A stretch of 64,000 nucleotides of DNA from Sipunculus nudus (lineage: Eukaryota; Annelida; Sipuncula; Golfingiida; Sipunculidae). The stretch covers positions 12,142,576 to 12,206,575 of the forward strand of contig CM049309.1 in assembly GCA_026874595.1 (NCBI GenBank). The letters are read 5' to 3'. Made by a program: the position numbers and the translations under genes. The notes beneath the pieces were generated by a model, which worked only from the letters and a program-made list of their open reading frames with translations, made no database searches and was not told the origin of the DNA. Within the stretch, counting starts at the first letter, position 1. Every line of letters starts with the position of its first letter. Of the stretch, positions 1 through 12,469 are shown in pieces.

Positions 1-3000
1 TAAAATTGCGACAGTTGTTGAAATTTTCCATTATAACAAAAATTTAATTTTCAATGTTGCAATTTCACAATTTTATCTAATTTCATCACGGTTGTGTACC
101 GTAAGGTATCATTAAAATCCCTTAATGGCCAGATTTAATCAAACCCTTCTCATGAAGTGTACCGGCAGGTTAATAATAAATGTCCGTGTGAGCTCGTTTA
201 TATTATTATCTCCTGGTGGATGCCTTAATCATCTTGTCATGTTAGAAATTTACAGACATCAATTTACACTGAGAGCAAAAATTAAGCATTGCACAGTGCC
301 TAGATCGGTTGTTGAAGATACGCAGGTATACCGCTGTTTATAGTTAGTATATACATATATAGGTACATACACATATGTTTTTTATTATATACATTGGAAT
401 CCCGCCTTGCGACCACCTAACAATTGCGACCACCCCCACAAGTACGACCACCTGTCCTGGCCCCATCATCAAGATAACTTCGAATTTAACATATACGACA
501 AACTCCAAATTTACTTTCACCTCTATGTAAATACATGTGTACATACACACACATATATAATGGTATATTTTTTCTGTATATATATTGAGTTGAAATAGGC
601 CTACTCAACGTCAGCTGTTACCTACATTAAACTGTGATCTATTTGAGCCAATATATGCATACATGTGTTCTGTGAAATATATATGCAGGTGTTTAACGAT
701 TATATAGGCCCACAGTATGTATATCATTATTACATGTATGTGTAAAAGTGTGAATGAAATTGTGAAAGTGTGAAAGAATGAAAGTGTATATTCCCCCCCC
801 CCCCCCCCCCCCCGACACGTTGCAACCGTTCAGATGCACTTCTTCACGTTTTTTTCATGCGGGCCTTTTGTATATGTATACATGTATATCTTACAGACGC
901 ATGCGCGTTAATTAGAAAACGCGGTCGCAGTGTATAGGCCCTATATAGAGGTTGTGCATGTATGTATGTATACATTTGTATTTGTGCCGTGTCTGCCGGA
1001 TCTGGAATATTTAAGCATATATGGCGAATGTCAGAGTTACAACAGGAAGTTGTGGGAATAAAATGTTTATTCTGAGAACACATGTCCCTGCGCACGGATA
1101 CACCAGTCAGGCTTTGTAACATGTGTATAGTACAGGTCTCTGTTGTGCTGGTGAATTGGTTCTAAATAAATTTACAGCGTCACGGCGTTACGGGGAGGGA
1201 ATTCATACTGGGCCTGGCATTTGAAGAAAACGTAGGTTCATCCAACAATATTTGTACATAGTTATGTATAGAATGTTTCATTGTGTGTGTGCTACTGTGT
1301 ATGTACACAGGTCTAATGCATACATGTATTATTCTGACTCTGATTAATGTGGATGTGTGTGTGTGTTTGTTTGTGAAACACTGTAGTTAATATAATTATG
1401 ATGATACGTAGGTGATGTTGATGACACATGTCAATATACTCATAGTATTATAGATTTTATCTTTTATGTGATTTATTGAAACATATATAATTACTTGCAT
1501 AATAACCTAAAAACATCTGCTCCTAATTCATTCACACAAGATTCGTAGTGAATGCCATGTTTCTGATATATGCCTAATTGTATATGTTGACAATATACAT
1601 GATTCATATACATGTCTGACAGATTTATGTGTATATAAATGCATGTGTATTATGATATATTTAATGTTAATGTATTTTATACGTATAATTTTCACAAGGC
1701 CTAGTGGAAGAACAGAATGACTTCTAAATAAGTAATATATACTCTGTATAAATATACTGAAATAATAAACAATAATAATAAATTTGTATAGAAGGTTTTA
1801 GTGAATACATAATTGTGCTTCACATTTAGTTATGCTGCTATCTATGTGTCATATATTATGAAAAAAAAGAGGAATATGAAATACTCTATGGATATAATAA
1901 TCTCAATTTTATGTTAATATACGCATTAGTTGAGCGATGTTTAAATTACTGTAATATTGTGTCGATAGCTTATCTCTGAATCTTTAATATTGTAAGTATG
2001 GCTTATCTCTGAATCTTTAATATTGTATGTGTAGCTTCAATGTGAATTTTGATGGCAAGATCTCGTTAGGAAGATGTGCGGTCAAATAGTCATATAAACT
2101 TGAATCTTTATCAATGTGACGCCTGAAAAAACAAGCGGTTTACCATTTATAATATTGTACATGTATATCATAATATTGTATATACTGCAGATCTGGCTGC
2201 TGAAATGCATGTAGGCATATGGCAGCCCGCATGAGCAGTTTCGAAATTTTGCAAGGTTATATGATTCGATAACGACACAGTAATGTGATATGAAATTACT
2301 CCGAGCACAGTGGAATCTACCTGCAGAGATAGTCTGGAGGCTGTTGGACCCGTATCCTCCAAGTAGAAGCTGGGAGAACCCTCTTTTAATGACCGCGCCC
2401 AAAACCACATATATAGAAGGATGCCTATAGACAATTTTAGTTTTTGTCGGTGATTAACGTGGTGTAGCAGAGAGCTCTAACCTCCCTGTACCTAACCAGG
2501 ATGCGTGTTAACATGACCTTTTTGTATGACTAATGCAGGAGTTCATGAAAATAACATGCATTCCCCGAACCTTTACATCAACAACCCTTTTATGCAGATC
2601 TTTATAGATACACATAGCTATCACATAATAAGTAGCGACAGCTATTTTCATTTGGATGTAAATTTACCAGCAGGAACAACAACCGATTCATTTGCGCTGG
2701 TTTATGGCATTCTCGCGTGACTATATGAAATGTACCTGCTTGGTATTGAATGTGATTAATATACAGAAATATAGACATTCCAAGTGCAGTTTTTTTCATA
2801 GTTTTTATATATATATAATAATGGGTTGTCGCGACATTCCCCAAGTAGGTTCAACATTTACCCTGACAAACAATCACTCTTTACATAACAAGACTTCAAG
2901 GACATTCTTATTGTAGATATGCTAGTGCCCATTAAGTCACTCTACAAAGTGATCGAAAACCCAAAGAAAAATACCACGGGCAGTGTATTCTGTGATAGTT

Positions 3001-5606
3001 TAGGCTCTGTATATCATACTTTTACTTAATATCGATTATGTGACTTGTCCGGTTTAAGCGGTTGCCAGTTTAGTTAATCAAGGATTAACTGTATTTAATA
3101 TAATGTTAAAAGTTAGTAGTTGCATTATTCAAAAACCGCCTGCGCAGACAATCTGGGATGAAAAAGTCTTTTAAAAGCATATATCTTTATTGTATCTTCA
3201 AATGTTTCCCTTTATACTAATACACTGACAAAACTTTGATAAAATGAAAGAAACTCGTTCAGTTAATTGAAGAATACAATGTACTTTTTCTGAAATATAT
3301 GTGAATCTCTTAACAAATAAAACTCATACACACATAAAGGTTTAGGGACCAATATATTTATTTTTATAATGTTATAAATGTATTCCCAGAAATATGATCT
3401 TCCACAAATTAAAGGGATAGTGCTTCCCTGCTAAATGGTAAAAAAAAAATGCCATACAGTTAGTCTATTTTGATGATACCAAAATTCTCTAGGGAGATAG
3501 AAGATTTCAGGGGGGGGGGGTAGAGGATTTCATGAGCAGATAGATGACTCCAAATAGGGGGAAATGGGCGCTCAGTTAATGAAGAGCGGGGAGTGGAGGG
3601 TATAGGGGATAGTGTATTCCTCTCTTTTATAAAATTGAGGCTGTTATGATTCAATCTGAGGTAGTTTAAAAAGCATTATGATGCAAAATCAGCCCCTTTT
3701 TTTACGATATAAAAGCATGCATGCATACATTTCGGTTTCCAAGGTTTTTTAAGCCCAAGGAGATAGTCCCACCTCCACCCCTACAGGCCACTTGTCCATA
3801 TGATACCTGCTCAATAACTGTCACTGCAACGCCTGTAAACAGTATAAGGCTATATTCTCTCTTAACCGCTCACATTGCCGGTATACTCGTTTTCTACCAA
3901 AATATGAAACAAGAATTATCAATCAATATTTATTTGTAAACAAAGCACTCCCAGTTTCCCAAATGCAAGGGTTAATAAATAAACGCTTTCTTGATCTACT
4001 TTCTTTCAGATGTATATAGGTGTCAGTAACATTTGTTATCAGTGATCTGTAAACAATGACTGTTATTCTGATGATAGATGTATGGACTATATTATATAGA
4101 ATTTTATTTGAAATATAATTGAAACCAGTTAACAGCATCTTATAAATGTTGTTCTGTAACAGAGTGTTAAGGTTAACGGTCGTTTATTCCACATGAACGA
4201 TAATTGGGGAATTGCTAGTGCATCAAGTCAAGCGCCTGTGCCACAGGCGTCCTATATTTTAAGCGACCTGGTATGAATCTCCCATGGAGACGGGTTGACC
4301 AACGAGATGAATGACGCAAGTGTGAGAAAACAACGAGAATAGCACAAAAACATAAAAACAATAGAATCTTTTCATAAAGATGCTCAAGATGGCGGTTATA
4401 AGCAAACATGGTGGTTTTAAGCAAAGGTGGTACCTTCACGGAAAATACCCGTTACATTTTTGACAAACCATTCAACAATTTATAATTATAGCATGTCGAG
4501 GAAATTTCACATATCAAATTGGATTGAATATAATTTATATTTTAAAAATTATGTTTGAGCCTTTGACGGAAATTTAAATATATACCGTACATACCTGACA
4601 TTTATCAGGCGAATAGTTTCTACAACGGAGAGTATAACGTCTTATTGGTTGACTGCAGTCGACTGGTTGCCATTTATATTTTTTTGTTCCTCCATGCAAC
4701 CAATACATCATTCGTCCCTGGGCTATGCCAAAGGTTTCCAGTATGCATGAAAAGTATACAAACGTGTCATTTGTCACATGGCTGGCGCCAACAAAGTCAC
4801 TATACTACGGACATGACATTGGTTTTTACGTCTTTTGATTCCCTATGTATTGTGACATGTTTACATGCTTTAGGTTGAGGTGTTTATCTATAATCCCGTC
4901 ATCCAAATACTGTAGATGATATCATTTCACTTTAAGTTGATCGTTTACGTGCAGAAAGTACACGTAGTAAAACTAATGAGTCATAAGCCGTGACGCTCGT
5001 TTGAACTTTAAGAGACTTCTGGATTAACACTTGTTGCTTGTGCCCATTTTCTGATGAATTAGAGCACGGTGTATTAAACTTGTCCTTTATGCAGAGCACA
5101 GGTATAAAATTGCCTGATGATAAATAATAACTATCGCCTGATGTAGTAATGAAGAAGTAGAAATTGTTTCATGAGAGGGAAAATGAGATGACTCGGTATT
5201 CATGATTTCACAATAGAAAAACAGGTTACAGAGACTTTGTTTCAAGTTTTTTTTTTGGGGGGGGGGGAATTTCTATTTTTCCTTGTCCGACTTTTTCTGA
5301 AAACTCTGAAAGGAGTAGAACCATGAAATACGTAGTCGAAATGTATCGACAATGACCGCCGAGGAAAATGCCTTTTAGATTCTTGCTAAGAGGAATGAAT
5401 CACAGGGAAATACGAAAGATACACCGAAGTCAGTGCCAAGGCGCGAATCCATTTGCGGAGAGTTTCGTTGCGATTGGACCAAAAGCGACAGAAAATTCAG
5501 CGTAATATAACGCTGCGGCTAATTATAGGATTCCATATAAAAGTGACGAATCATGCTTTTCATTTTTTGTATTTTGGTAATTTGTGTATACCTCTGTGTA
5601 TTACAG
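1..5606. other. AT-rich non-coding stretch upstream of the membrane-protein exon
   Basis: No convincing coding exon was found here. Short open frames lack splice context and recognisable composition. It holds a C21 run, a degenerate stretch with repeated 'GACCACCT'-type words (about 395-475) that recalls the dispersed repeats at 8.9 and 39.9 kb, a direct repeat of about 30 bp (around 1970-2025), and G/C homopolymers near 3,510 and 5,260. The 5' exons of the downstream plus-strand gene could lie here or outside the window. Confidence 0.5.
793..813. repeat. Poly-C run (about 21 nt)
   Basis: An uninterrupted run of C. It is a slippage-prone homopolymer with no coding context, and its exact length may be an assembly artefact. 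Confidence 0.9.
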
Positions 5607-5790
5607 CCCTCTTGCTGCGGGGGCCATGCGTGCACGGCATGCTGGAAGGCCACGTGACCTCACCAGGCCTGTCGGAGGGCACAGGGACCATTTTTACAGT
5701 CGGATGCATCGGGGCGTTTGTTCTATTCATATTGGTGCTCATATCTTGTCTCTGGAGGCGCAAAGCTACAGTGACGGAACCACGTGACCG
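5607..5790 (+). CDS. Transmembrane exon of an unrecognised single-pass membrane protein
   Basis: The exon starts after a pyrimidine-rich acceptor (TGTGTATTACAG) and ends at a GTATGT donor. It begins with two bases completing a split codon and ends in phase 2. It encodes a short segment containing LLLRGPCVHGMLEGH, then a clear membrane helix TIFTVGCIGAFVLFILVLIS, then a basic stop-transfer stretch (WRRK). The positive charges suggest the C-terminus is cytoplasmic. Phase and splice sites fit the exons at 10,876 and 12,117, giving one open frame to a stop. I do not recognise the family. The upstream exon, which should carry the signal peptide or ectodomain, was not found. The frame is also open upstream to an ATG at 5,453, so an unspliced start is possible, but the strong acceptor argues against it. 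Confidence 0.65.
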
Positions 5791-7296
5791 GTATGTAATC
5801 CTTGTCAATGCACAAAACAATAATCATGTTTTTAACACGGACCATTTCACGTCCGCAAAGGATTCGTAGAAGCAATTGCTTTCATCCCTGTCGACCGGTG
5901 TAGTTATTATTATTATTATTATTTTTGTAATTGTTGGTAGTTAGAATTTATTGTGACATGTACCATCTCATACAAACGAGCAGAGGGAGAGAGAGAGAGG
6001 GGGGGTGGAGAGAGAAAGAGAGAGGGAGAGAGACCTTGTCATAAAGTGTGCCAGCTTTATCTCGTGTTGTATGTACATCATGGGTATATCCTTCAGGGTG
6101 AACCATATTGGAGGTTATCCAGTAAAAGAGGCAAATTTTAGAGCTTAAGTGGTATTGCCATAAGATTTGGTTGTTTCATTAGATCGAAAAAAGCACTTCT
6201 TCTGGTCGTAGCAAAAAGTTAAAGCTTCTTCAAAAGTTCTTAGCCAAATACTGAGTGTATGTGTTAAACCTGTTTTCATTTTCGTTATTTTGTTTACTCG
6301 GTATATACTTCATGTTAAAGGAAACTAAGTACACATTGTTTAAACTCCGGGAATCTATCTAAACATCATCTTTGGAAAATATAATAATCTCCAACGGTCT
6401 TGCCATGAGAAACTGATTGATTTCAGTATTTCTTTTTCCACCCATTCTCCTAATTATGTCTTGCATTTCGGTATTACGTTTGTCTTACATTTGCCATCTA
6501 CATTTCTGTATTTGCCTTACCTTTTTTCTATATTTCATCTCTTATCTTTGTCCCATTTTTTAACAATAAAAGGCGTACTGAACAACCAGTACACCTGCAC
6601 CTGTTCAACGAAGCTGCAATAAAGATCTGGCCTCAGGGACTGTTCAAGCCAGTAAAGTTGTCACAGAATATTGCGCTGGCAAATGTAAATACATATTAAG
6701 AAAATTGACAGGTCAATACTTGCTGAAAAAATCTGTAAAAAATCGAGCCCCTAGATCTACTTCTGTTTTTTGAAAACTTGAAATTATGTAAAAAAGTGGG
6801 AGTACTAATATAATATAAAAACAACCGATGCACGTTCATATATTATGAACACAAGGTTTAAGGCATCAAAAGAAAGTTTTTTTATTTAACTTAATTGATT
6901 AAATCTTATACCTTAGCACACTCTGAAACTAGCACGATGCGCATCACATCCTCTACGTGATTAGAAAAAAAAATGCTTTCAGCTAGGCCAGCGCTCTGTT
7001 GCATTTTTTCATTACGATGCGTGACACGTGACATCTCACCTATTAGGAGCACTTTTTAAAATGTAAATTGTTCCACGTGTTGTGGTAACAAATCATATGG
7101 TGCGAGCGAACGGGTTTTATGTATTTGTCTTTCGAGACACAATAAGTGTTATATTGCAAACTTATCAGGAAAATATTTCAGTTCTTGAAACGATCACATA
7201 TATTTAACACAAAAATTACCCAATTAGTTCATTTTCTATACCTTTTTAAGAGTTCTTTTAAGGAATTGAGAGAAGAGAACAAATTGGCAACTTTAG

Positions 7297-7313
<17 letters not shown>

Positions 7314-7351
<38 letters not shown>
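7314..7351. repeat. (TA)n microsatellite
   Basis: About 19 TA dinucleotides immediately after a short CA run. Confidence 0.9.
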
Positions 7352-7353
<2 letters not shown>

Positions 7354-7390
7354 TACAAAATCGACGAATCTATACAACATCTAACGAAAT

Positions 7391-7754
7391 GTGTATCATT
7401 TATATGGAATGATTTCTCTTTATTACTGTAGTGCTATAGTATACATACCAAGAGATTTCATCTGAGCACGCCATGTGACACATACCTAATGGAGGTTTCG
7501 ACTGAACTAATTTTTCTGGGGTGTGGCCTAACGTGTCATTTATTTGAATGATTTTTTTTATTACTGTTATATACTATGTTGCATACCTGGAGATCATTAA
7601 GTCTGAGCACGCCATGTGACACATACTTCAACCAGGCCTCGACACAACTAATTTGTGTGTGACCTAAAACGTGTTATTTGGAATTTTTATTTATTTTTAT
7701 TACCAAAGTACTACAGTACATACCTGGAGATCATTAAGTCTTTGCACACCTTCT

Positions 7755-7811
<57 letters not shown>

Positions 7812-7830
7812 TTCATCCAAGCCTCGACAT
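7391..7830. repeat. Three-copy tandem repeat of about 140 bp, third copy split by TA expansion
   Basis: Three diverged copies share the order 'ATACC..GAGAT..TT', 'TGAGCACGCCATGTGACA', 'CTTCAACCAGGCCTCGAC'. The GCAC word recurs near 7,466, 7,607 and 7,744, a spacing of about 140 bp. In the third copy the 'GACATA' step has expanded into about 50 bp of TA (7,758-7,810) before the unit resumes at 'CTTCATCCAAGCCTCGAC'. Confidence 0.75.
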
Positions 7831-7989
7831 AAAGGAGTTCTCCTCTAAAGAACATCAATGGACTACCAAGCTAGCAGTACAACAAGTAAAAGTAATAAAC
7901 CATTTTATAAATGAGTCTGCTCTGCAGTTAAATGCATATATAATTGCATGGTATGATATTCAGACAATGGCAACTACTTCATACGTTAT

Positions 7990-8160
7990 ATGGAGCTTGC
8001 AATCGTAGTGCATTGGTTATGTATACGCTGGACTTTGTAGGTTCGCGTCCAGTTCTTCTATTCTAAAACCCCTGAACAAGGTCATTACCGCATAAATGTA
8101 CACTCTTTACCCAAGAAGGTATATGGTACTGGCTTTAGTAAATAACCATGGCTGATTCGG
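7990..8160 (+). mobile_element. tRNA-derived SINE-like sequence
   Basis: It contains a polymerase III box A-like word TAGTGCATTGG (8,006-8,016) and a box B-like word GGTTCGCGTCC (8,040-8,050), one base from the GGTTCGANTCC consensus. The 34-bp start-to-start spacing is within the range for tRNA genes. The flanks do not fold into a convincing acceptor stem, so a functional tRNA is unlikely and a tRNA-derived SINE head is the better reading. The 3' boundary is a guess. Confidence 0.45.
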
Positions 8161-8929
8161 ACATATGCTCCCGTTGAATTATGTAAAGTAAAAGTTCAAA
8201 TTTAGAGAAGACTGGTTGGAGAAGACTAGTCATTGATATAATAAGTAATGTTGCAATCTGCATTCGGTACAAAAACGAGTATACCAACATATTTAGAACT
8301 AATAACATTTCATAATATTATATACAGTAAAACCTCATTAAAATGGAAAACGTGAGAGCAGAATGATAATCCGAATTACGATGAAATTCATTGTCATTTT
8401 AATTACGTTACAATCTATTTGTTTCATGTTGTCAATTAAAAAAAACATATTTATTAAAATTACTACCAGTATAATACTATACAATTATTATTATTGAAAA
8501 CACACCGTATATCTATATTGTCAACAATACTGCACAGGATACATAAACACGCACACACCAGATATGGTGTATGTCTGATAAAAGTGACCATTTAGGACTG
8601 GACTGCAGATAAGATAATACAAGTGAAATATTGACGTAGCGCACGTGGACACTATATGATAGATTTTTTCGACAGGTCAGTTTGAATGACGTGTTTATAG
8701 TAACAGTGGATTTCACCGATAAACATTTTGCATGTTCTGTCGTAAAATTTAAACAGAGCGATAAACTTATTTGCATATCAGCATATATCAGGTCTTGGGT
8801 TTCAAATTTATCATATCTAGAAGTACATTAAGATTGTGATAACATAGGCTGTGCTTCGAACAGTATGCATCGGTCGCCTATCTGCTGTATCAGGCCTGCT
8901 GCATTTATTAATGTTATTAAAGAAAGAGT

Positions 8930-9095
8930 GGAAGACCACCTACATCTAGTAAGACCACCTGACAATTAACACCACGCTTGAGTGAACCAAGCGCATTCAC
9001 ATTTGTTACAACTGGTCTATTTAGACCACATGTTAATGAAGACCACTTTTGACTGGGCCACCAGGTGGTCTTATAACACAGATAAAACTGTATAT
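8930..9095. repeat. Dispersed 'GACCACC' repeat, copy 1
   Basis: It shares an ordered set of words with 39,893-40,065: 'AAGACCACCT' repeated several times, 'TTGACTGG..CC', then 'ACACAG' and 'ACTGTATA' at the end. Two copies in one window, far apart and diverged, indicate an old interspersed family. It is probably a non-autonomous DNA element, but its class is not determined. Confidence 0.65.
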
Positions 9096-9418
9096 AGTTT
9101 ATTTTTGTAATAAATTAATTGAGTTTGTTGTTTTGTAAGGGTTTCGACCTCCACATCGTTGTAAACTAAAAATATCGTTGTCCCAGTTGACGGATATATA
9201 TACTTACTGACAAGCAATAAATTTTAATAATTCTTTATGAAGTGCGTTCACTGCATGTTTGATTTATAATCACTTTCATTCAGATGACTCGCCTATCTGT
9301 GATCCATTTTTTGCATACGCTGGGTTTGGGTTAAACAAGATATCTGCATTTAAAGGAATACAAACCTTCGCTAGTGAGCATTTACTTATTCGGCCTATAT
9401 TCCCAGGTTCATTCTTAC

Positions 9419-9650
9419 ATAATTAACTGAACATTTGTGATTTTTCCTTAATGGCGTTTCTGAATCCGAACTATGTGCCGGGTCCACACCAAAGTCTAAT
9501 CGGTTCATCATTGGCCCATTCCCGAAATGCCCTGAAACAATTCCTGAAATTCCGTTCATGAGATTCTGCGTGATTTATGTTGTGAACAAACACACAAACA
9601 CTCACACAAACGGGAAAAAACCGCATACCCCCTGGCGAAAGCAATAGGCC
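9419..9650 (+). repeat. Dispersed interspersed repeat, copy 1 of a pair
   Basis: It shares with 59,945-60,175 the ordered words 'TCCACACCAAA', 'TTGGCCCATTCCC', 'CCTGAAA', 'TTCATGA', 'TGTTGTGAACAA', 'CACACAAAC' and a terminal 'GCATACCC.C..GGC'. The shared order with many substitutions shows an ancient interspersed element, SINE- or LINE-tail-like. No target-site duplication was identified. Confidence 0.65.
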
Positions 9651-10875
9651 TTAATCCAGTCAAACCCATTTAAAAGCGTGCAGCATAAACGAGCTCTGAA
9701 GTCACGTGGTAACAATCACATTGACAAGGCCGCAATGTAGGCCAGCCAGTATTGCCTAAACTTATTATCCCTAAATACGCCGAAGGGAAGACAGTTATGA
9801 GTTAAGAATATCCAGCTAATGTGGTCTAAAACGGTTTCCAACCGGAGTAGTTGCTATGGTGACTGCTTGATCCTTAAACAGACTATAGAGCAGACACATA
9901 CATCTCCATAAAACGTCCGCACCCTTGACTGGTTTCACCTCACAAAAAAATAACTCCTGATATATATCACCGGCACTTGTTCAGGCCAAAATGGCTCTTA
10001 ACATTAATTTCCATGGCTCAGCCACTTTCAATGGCTTTGAAGGATTTTATACTGTCATTTATTTTTAAACAAATTGTCTAAAGCAATGGGACTATGCCAT
10101 CGTTTTTATGCACACTAGGATATTTACTGTTCTGTTTGGGTGTATCTGTATAGTGTGAAGAAGATAAAACATGAATTGCTTTTCAAAATTCACTCTATGA
10201 ATACTTAGCAGAATCTACAATAATAAAGCTATACATATTGTATTTACACAGTGGTATGACATATATATGTGGTGTGGAGATATTTACTTTGTCATGTTCG
10301 AATTCGGTCTTGATTTTTAAAATGGGCGAACATGAACTTGTCATGACGCAAGGAAACTCGAATATTTATGATAAAACTAGAGCCAGTGCCAGGGGATGAT
10401 TACATTGACCACCCCCCTCCCCCCCCCCCTCTGAAAAAAAGGTGTGCGTGCGTGCGTGTGTGTGTGTGTGGGAGGACCCCTGGATTGACGCCCCTCGATT
10501 CCATAATACTTTAGCATGATAACTATCCCCAAGGGAGGTTTCATGCCACTTTGGATTTGTCAGTGTTATTTCATTTATTTAAATATCTAGGTAAATACTC
10601 GGGAGTTACGTGCAGTTCATTTTAAAATATATGTATGTGAATTATGTAAAGGTCAGAGAACCCTGTGTTCATATTCACTGGGATGTTGTATTTGGTCGCG
10701 CTCCAGTGACGGCTTATTTGTTTTTTTTGTTTGTTTTTTCTCAGTGTATTGTGATTTACTGCGCGTATGTTGACTTAAGCACTACTTAGTGTGTTTAAAT
10801 GAATAATACGTCAACTTAATGGCCTCGCTAGAAGCTAAATGCTTTAACCATTTATTGTTGTTTTTTTTATTTCAG

Positions 10876-10910
10876 AACCCCATCGCCTCAGAATGAAAAT
10901 CTAGAATATG
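10876..10910 (+). CDS. 35-nt exon of the membrane-protein gene (cytoplasmic)
   Basis: This small exon follows TTTTTTTTATTTCAG and is followed by GTAAGA. It takes the two-base codon remainder from the 5,607 exon, giving Arg, then encodes TPSPQNENLEY, and leaves one G for the next exon (Asp). The phase fits on both sides. It lies just after the membrane anchor in the cytoplasmic tail. Its TPSP motif recurs in the next exon (DTPSPTEN), which suggests proline-directed phosphorylation, though this is only inferred. Confidence 0.7.
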
Positions 10911-12116
10911 GTAAGATCTCTTTATATAAATCCGACATACATTTAAAGCTATGTTTCACCGTGTTCGTGTATGCATGTTTATGCCTGAACTGGCAGACGT
11001 ATATGATGGCACAGTGGATCTTGCAGGTCTTCTTCAAAATGATGGTTGAGTGACGTCATTTTACCCCGAATCCCCAGAGTTCACGCAGCCCCGATAAGTG
11101 AATATACGTAAACACGCATAAACGCTGACGGACACATGCGAGTTTTCACGCATATACGAACACATGCGCACACATGGAAACACAGCTTGAGGTAGCATCC
11201 CTGAAAAAATCCTATTCAATAAAAACAACCAAAAAATTAGATCCATGAAGTATATATAATTTAAATCTCGTGTATTGTTCTTTCTGGTATAGTTATGTAT
11301 TATGTTCATGGGATTTTTTAAAAATAAAATTCTTAAACGGAAAATACAATTTTAAGCGACCGGTAAGAGAAACACACTTTTAGTTGACAAACATCAAATT
11401 ACATAAAATTATCTCAAAATCATTTATTTGTTTTTAGTCCATGTCTCTTTCGTGTTTAAAAATGATATTTATTTTTTTATTAAATCAAAATTTAAAAAAT
11501 CAATTTTAAGTAAATTTTTTTCCCAAAAGTGTTAAAAAGTGTATGAAAATGAATTGGAACTCTGTACCATATATATATACTTTTTAGGGTCTAATATCCA
11601 TTCAGAACAACTTCTGTATTAGTTTTAAATTAATGTGTTTGCCAGGGATTTACTTTATAATTGGTCTGCTGAACTTGTAATATTATCAAAACGACAGTGG
11701 CGCGCACACATAAACGAATGAATACTGACCGAACTAAAGTTTATATTATTAACATTGTAAAAGGTGGTAGTTCACACACAAATACACACGCACAAACACG
11801 CGACCGAATGGCTGTATGGAGCTGAAGTTTACATAATTTACATTTTATAATGAGCGGTAGCTTACATATACATACATGCATTTTAGTTTCCCAGGTGAAA
11901 TCTAAATCATTTATGTCTCAGATGGTGTATACAGTCTTAGCACCTACATTTCTACACAATTGAAACACAAGTACACACACACAAACGCGCTAGTTTACCG
12001 AAATCAGTTTCCATATTTTAAGTTGATAAGCTGAATTCAACCATTCTGGTTCATTACTATCTATATATGTCCATTCAAGCACATTACAACTAAATTGTCG
12101 TTTGTTTCCGTTGCAG
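10911..12116 (+). other. Intron 2 of the membrane-protein gene
   Basis: It runs from a GTAAGA donor to an acceptor ending TTGTTTCCGTTGCAG. It contains a perfect TGACGTCA palindrome near 11,049 and AT-rich sequence. No other feature is supported. Confidence 0.65.
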
Positions 12117-12469
12117 ATTCAAGTATAACTGTAGATACACCTTCGCCGACAGAAAATGTCGAAAGTGTCGAAATGCACCATAAAAAGGACCAGAGGCGAC
12201 ATAAAAGTTACCTCGAACCCGTGAGCGAGGAGCCACGCCAAAATAGTAAAGGTATATTTAAAATGTTTCGACCAGGTCGAACGAAATACGATGACGTAGA
12301 GCCGGCTCCCGAGTACCTGTCCTCACGACGAGACACGACGCAGCACGAGCGTCAATGGCAACGGAAATACTCGGCTCAGTGGCACGATTTTGTCGAAAAC
12401 GAACTTTGCCACTTGCCACCTCAGATAAAAGCCAACAGTCAAGTCATACTTGTTGAAAATCAAGCTTAA
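12117..12469 (+). CDS. Last coding exon of the membrane-protein gene (cytoplasmic tail)
   Basis: It follows a strong pyrimidine tract and CAG, and opens by completing an Asp codon. It encodes about 117 residues and ends at TAA (12,467-12,469). The tail is hydrophilic and charged, with DTPSPTENVESVEMHHKK, a basic patch (KGIFKMFRPGRTKY), acidic and tyrosine motifs (YDDVEPAPEY) and a C-terminus ending ILVENQA. There is no enzyme domain or second membrane segment. GC content and codon use are higher than in the surroundings, which supports real coding. Together with the two upstream exons this gives about 190 residues plus an unknown N-terminus: a short ectodomain, one helix and a cytoplasmic tail of about 150 residues. 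It may be an adaptor or a receptor-like protein; I do not recognise an orthologue. Confidence 0.75.

Larger units (their letters stand above)
5791..10875 (+). other. Intron 1 of the membrane-protein gene
   Basis: This 5.1-kb interval is bounded by a GTATGT donor and a TTTTATTTCAG acceptor. It contains a GA-rich tract (about 5,985-6,030), CA/TA microsatellites, a three-copy repeat with internal TA expansions, a tRNA-derived SINE-like sequence, a 'GACCACC' repeat, another dispersed repeat at 9.4-9.65 kb, and a C-rich/GT stretch near 10,410-10,470. No other coding exon was recognised. Confidence 0.6.

Noticed and set aside
2082-2434. Overlapping minus-strand frames of 108 and 88 codons
   Set aside because: No splice sites, no recognisable domain and two competing frames; treated as chance.
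7990-8160. Functional tRNA gene
   Set aside because: Box A and B are present but no acceptor or anticodon stem pairs well; a SINE head fits better.
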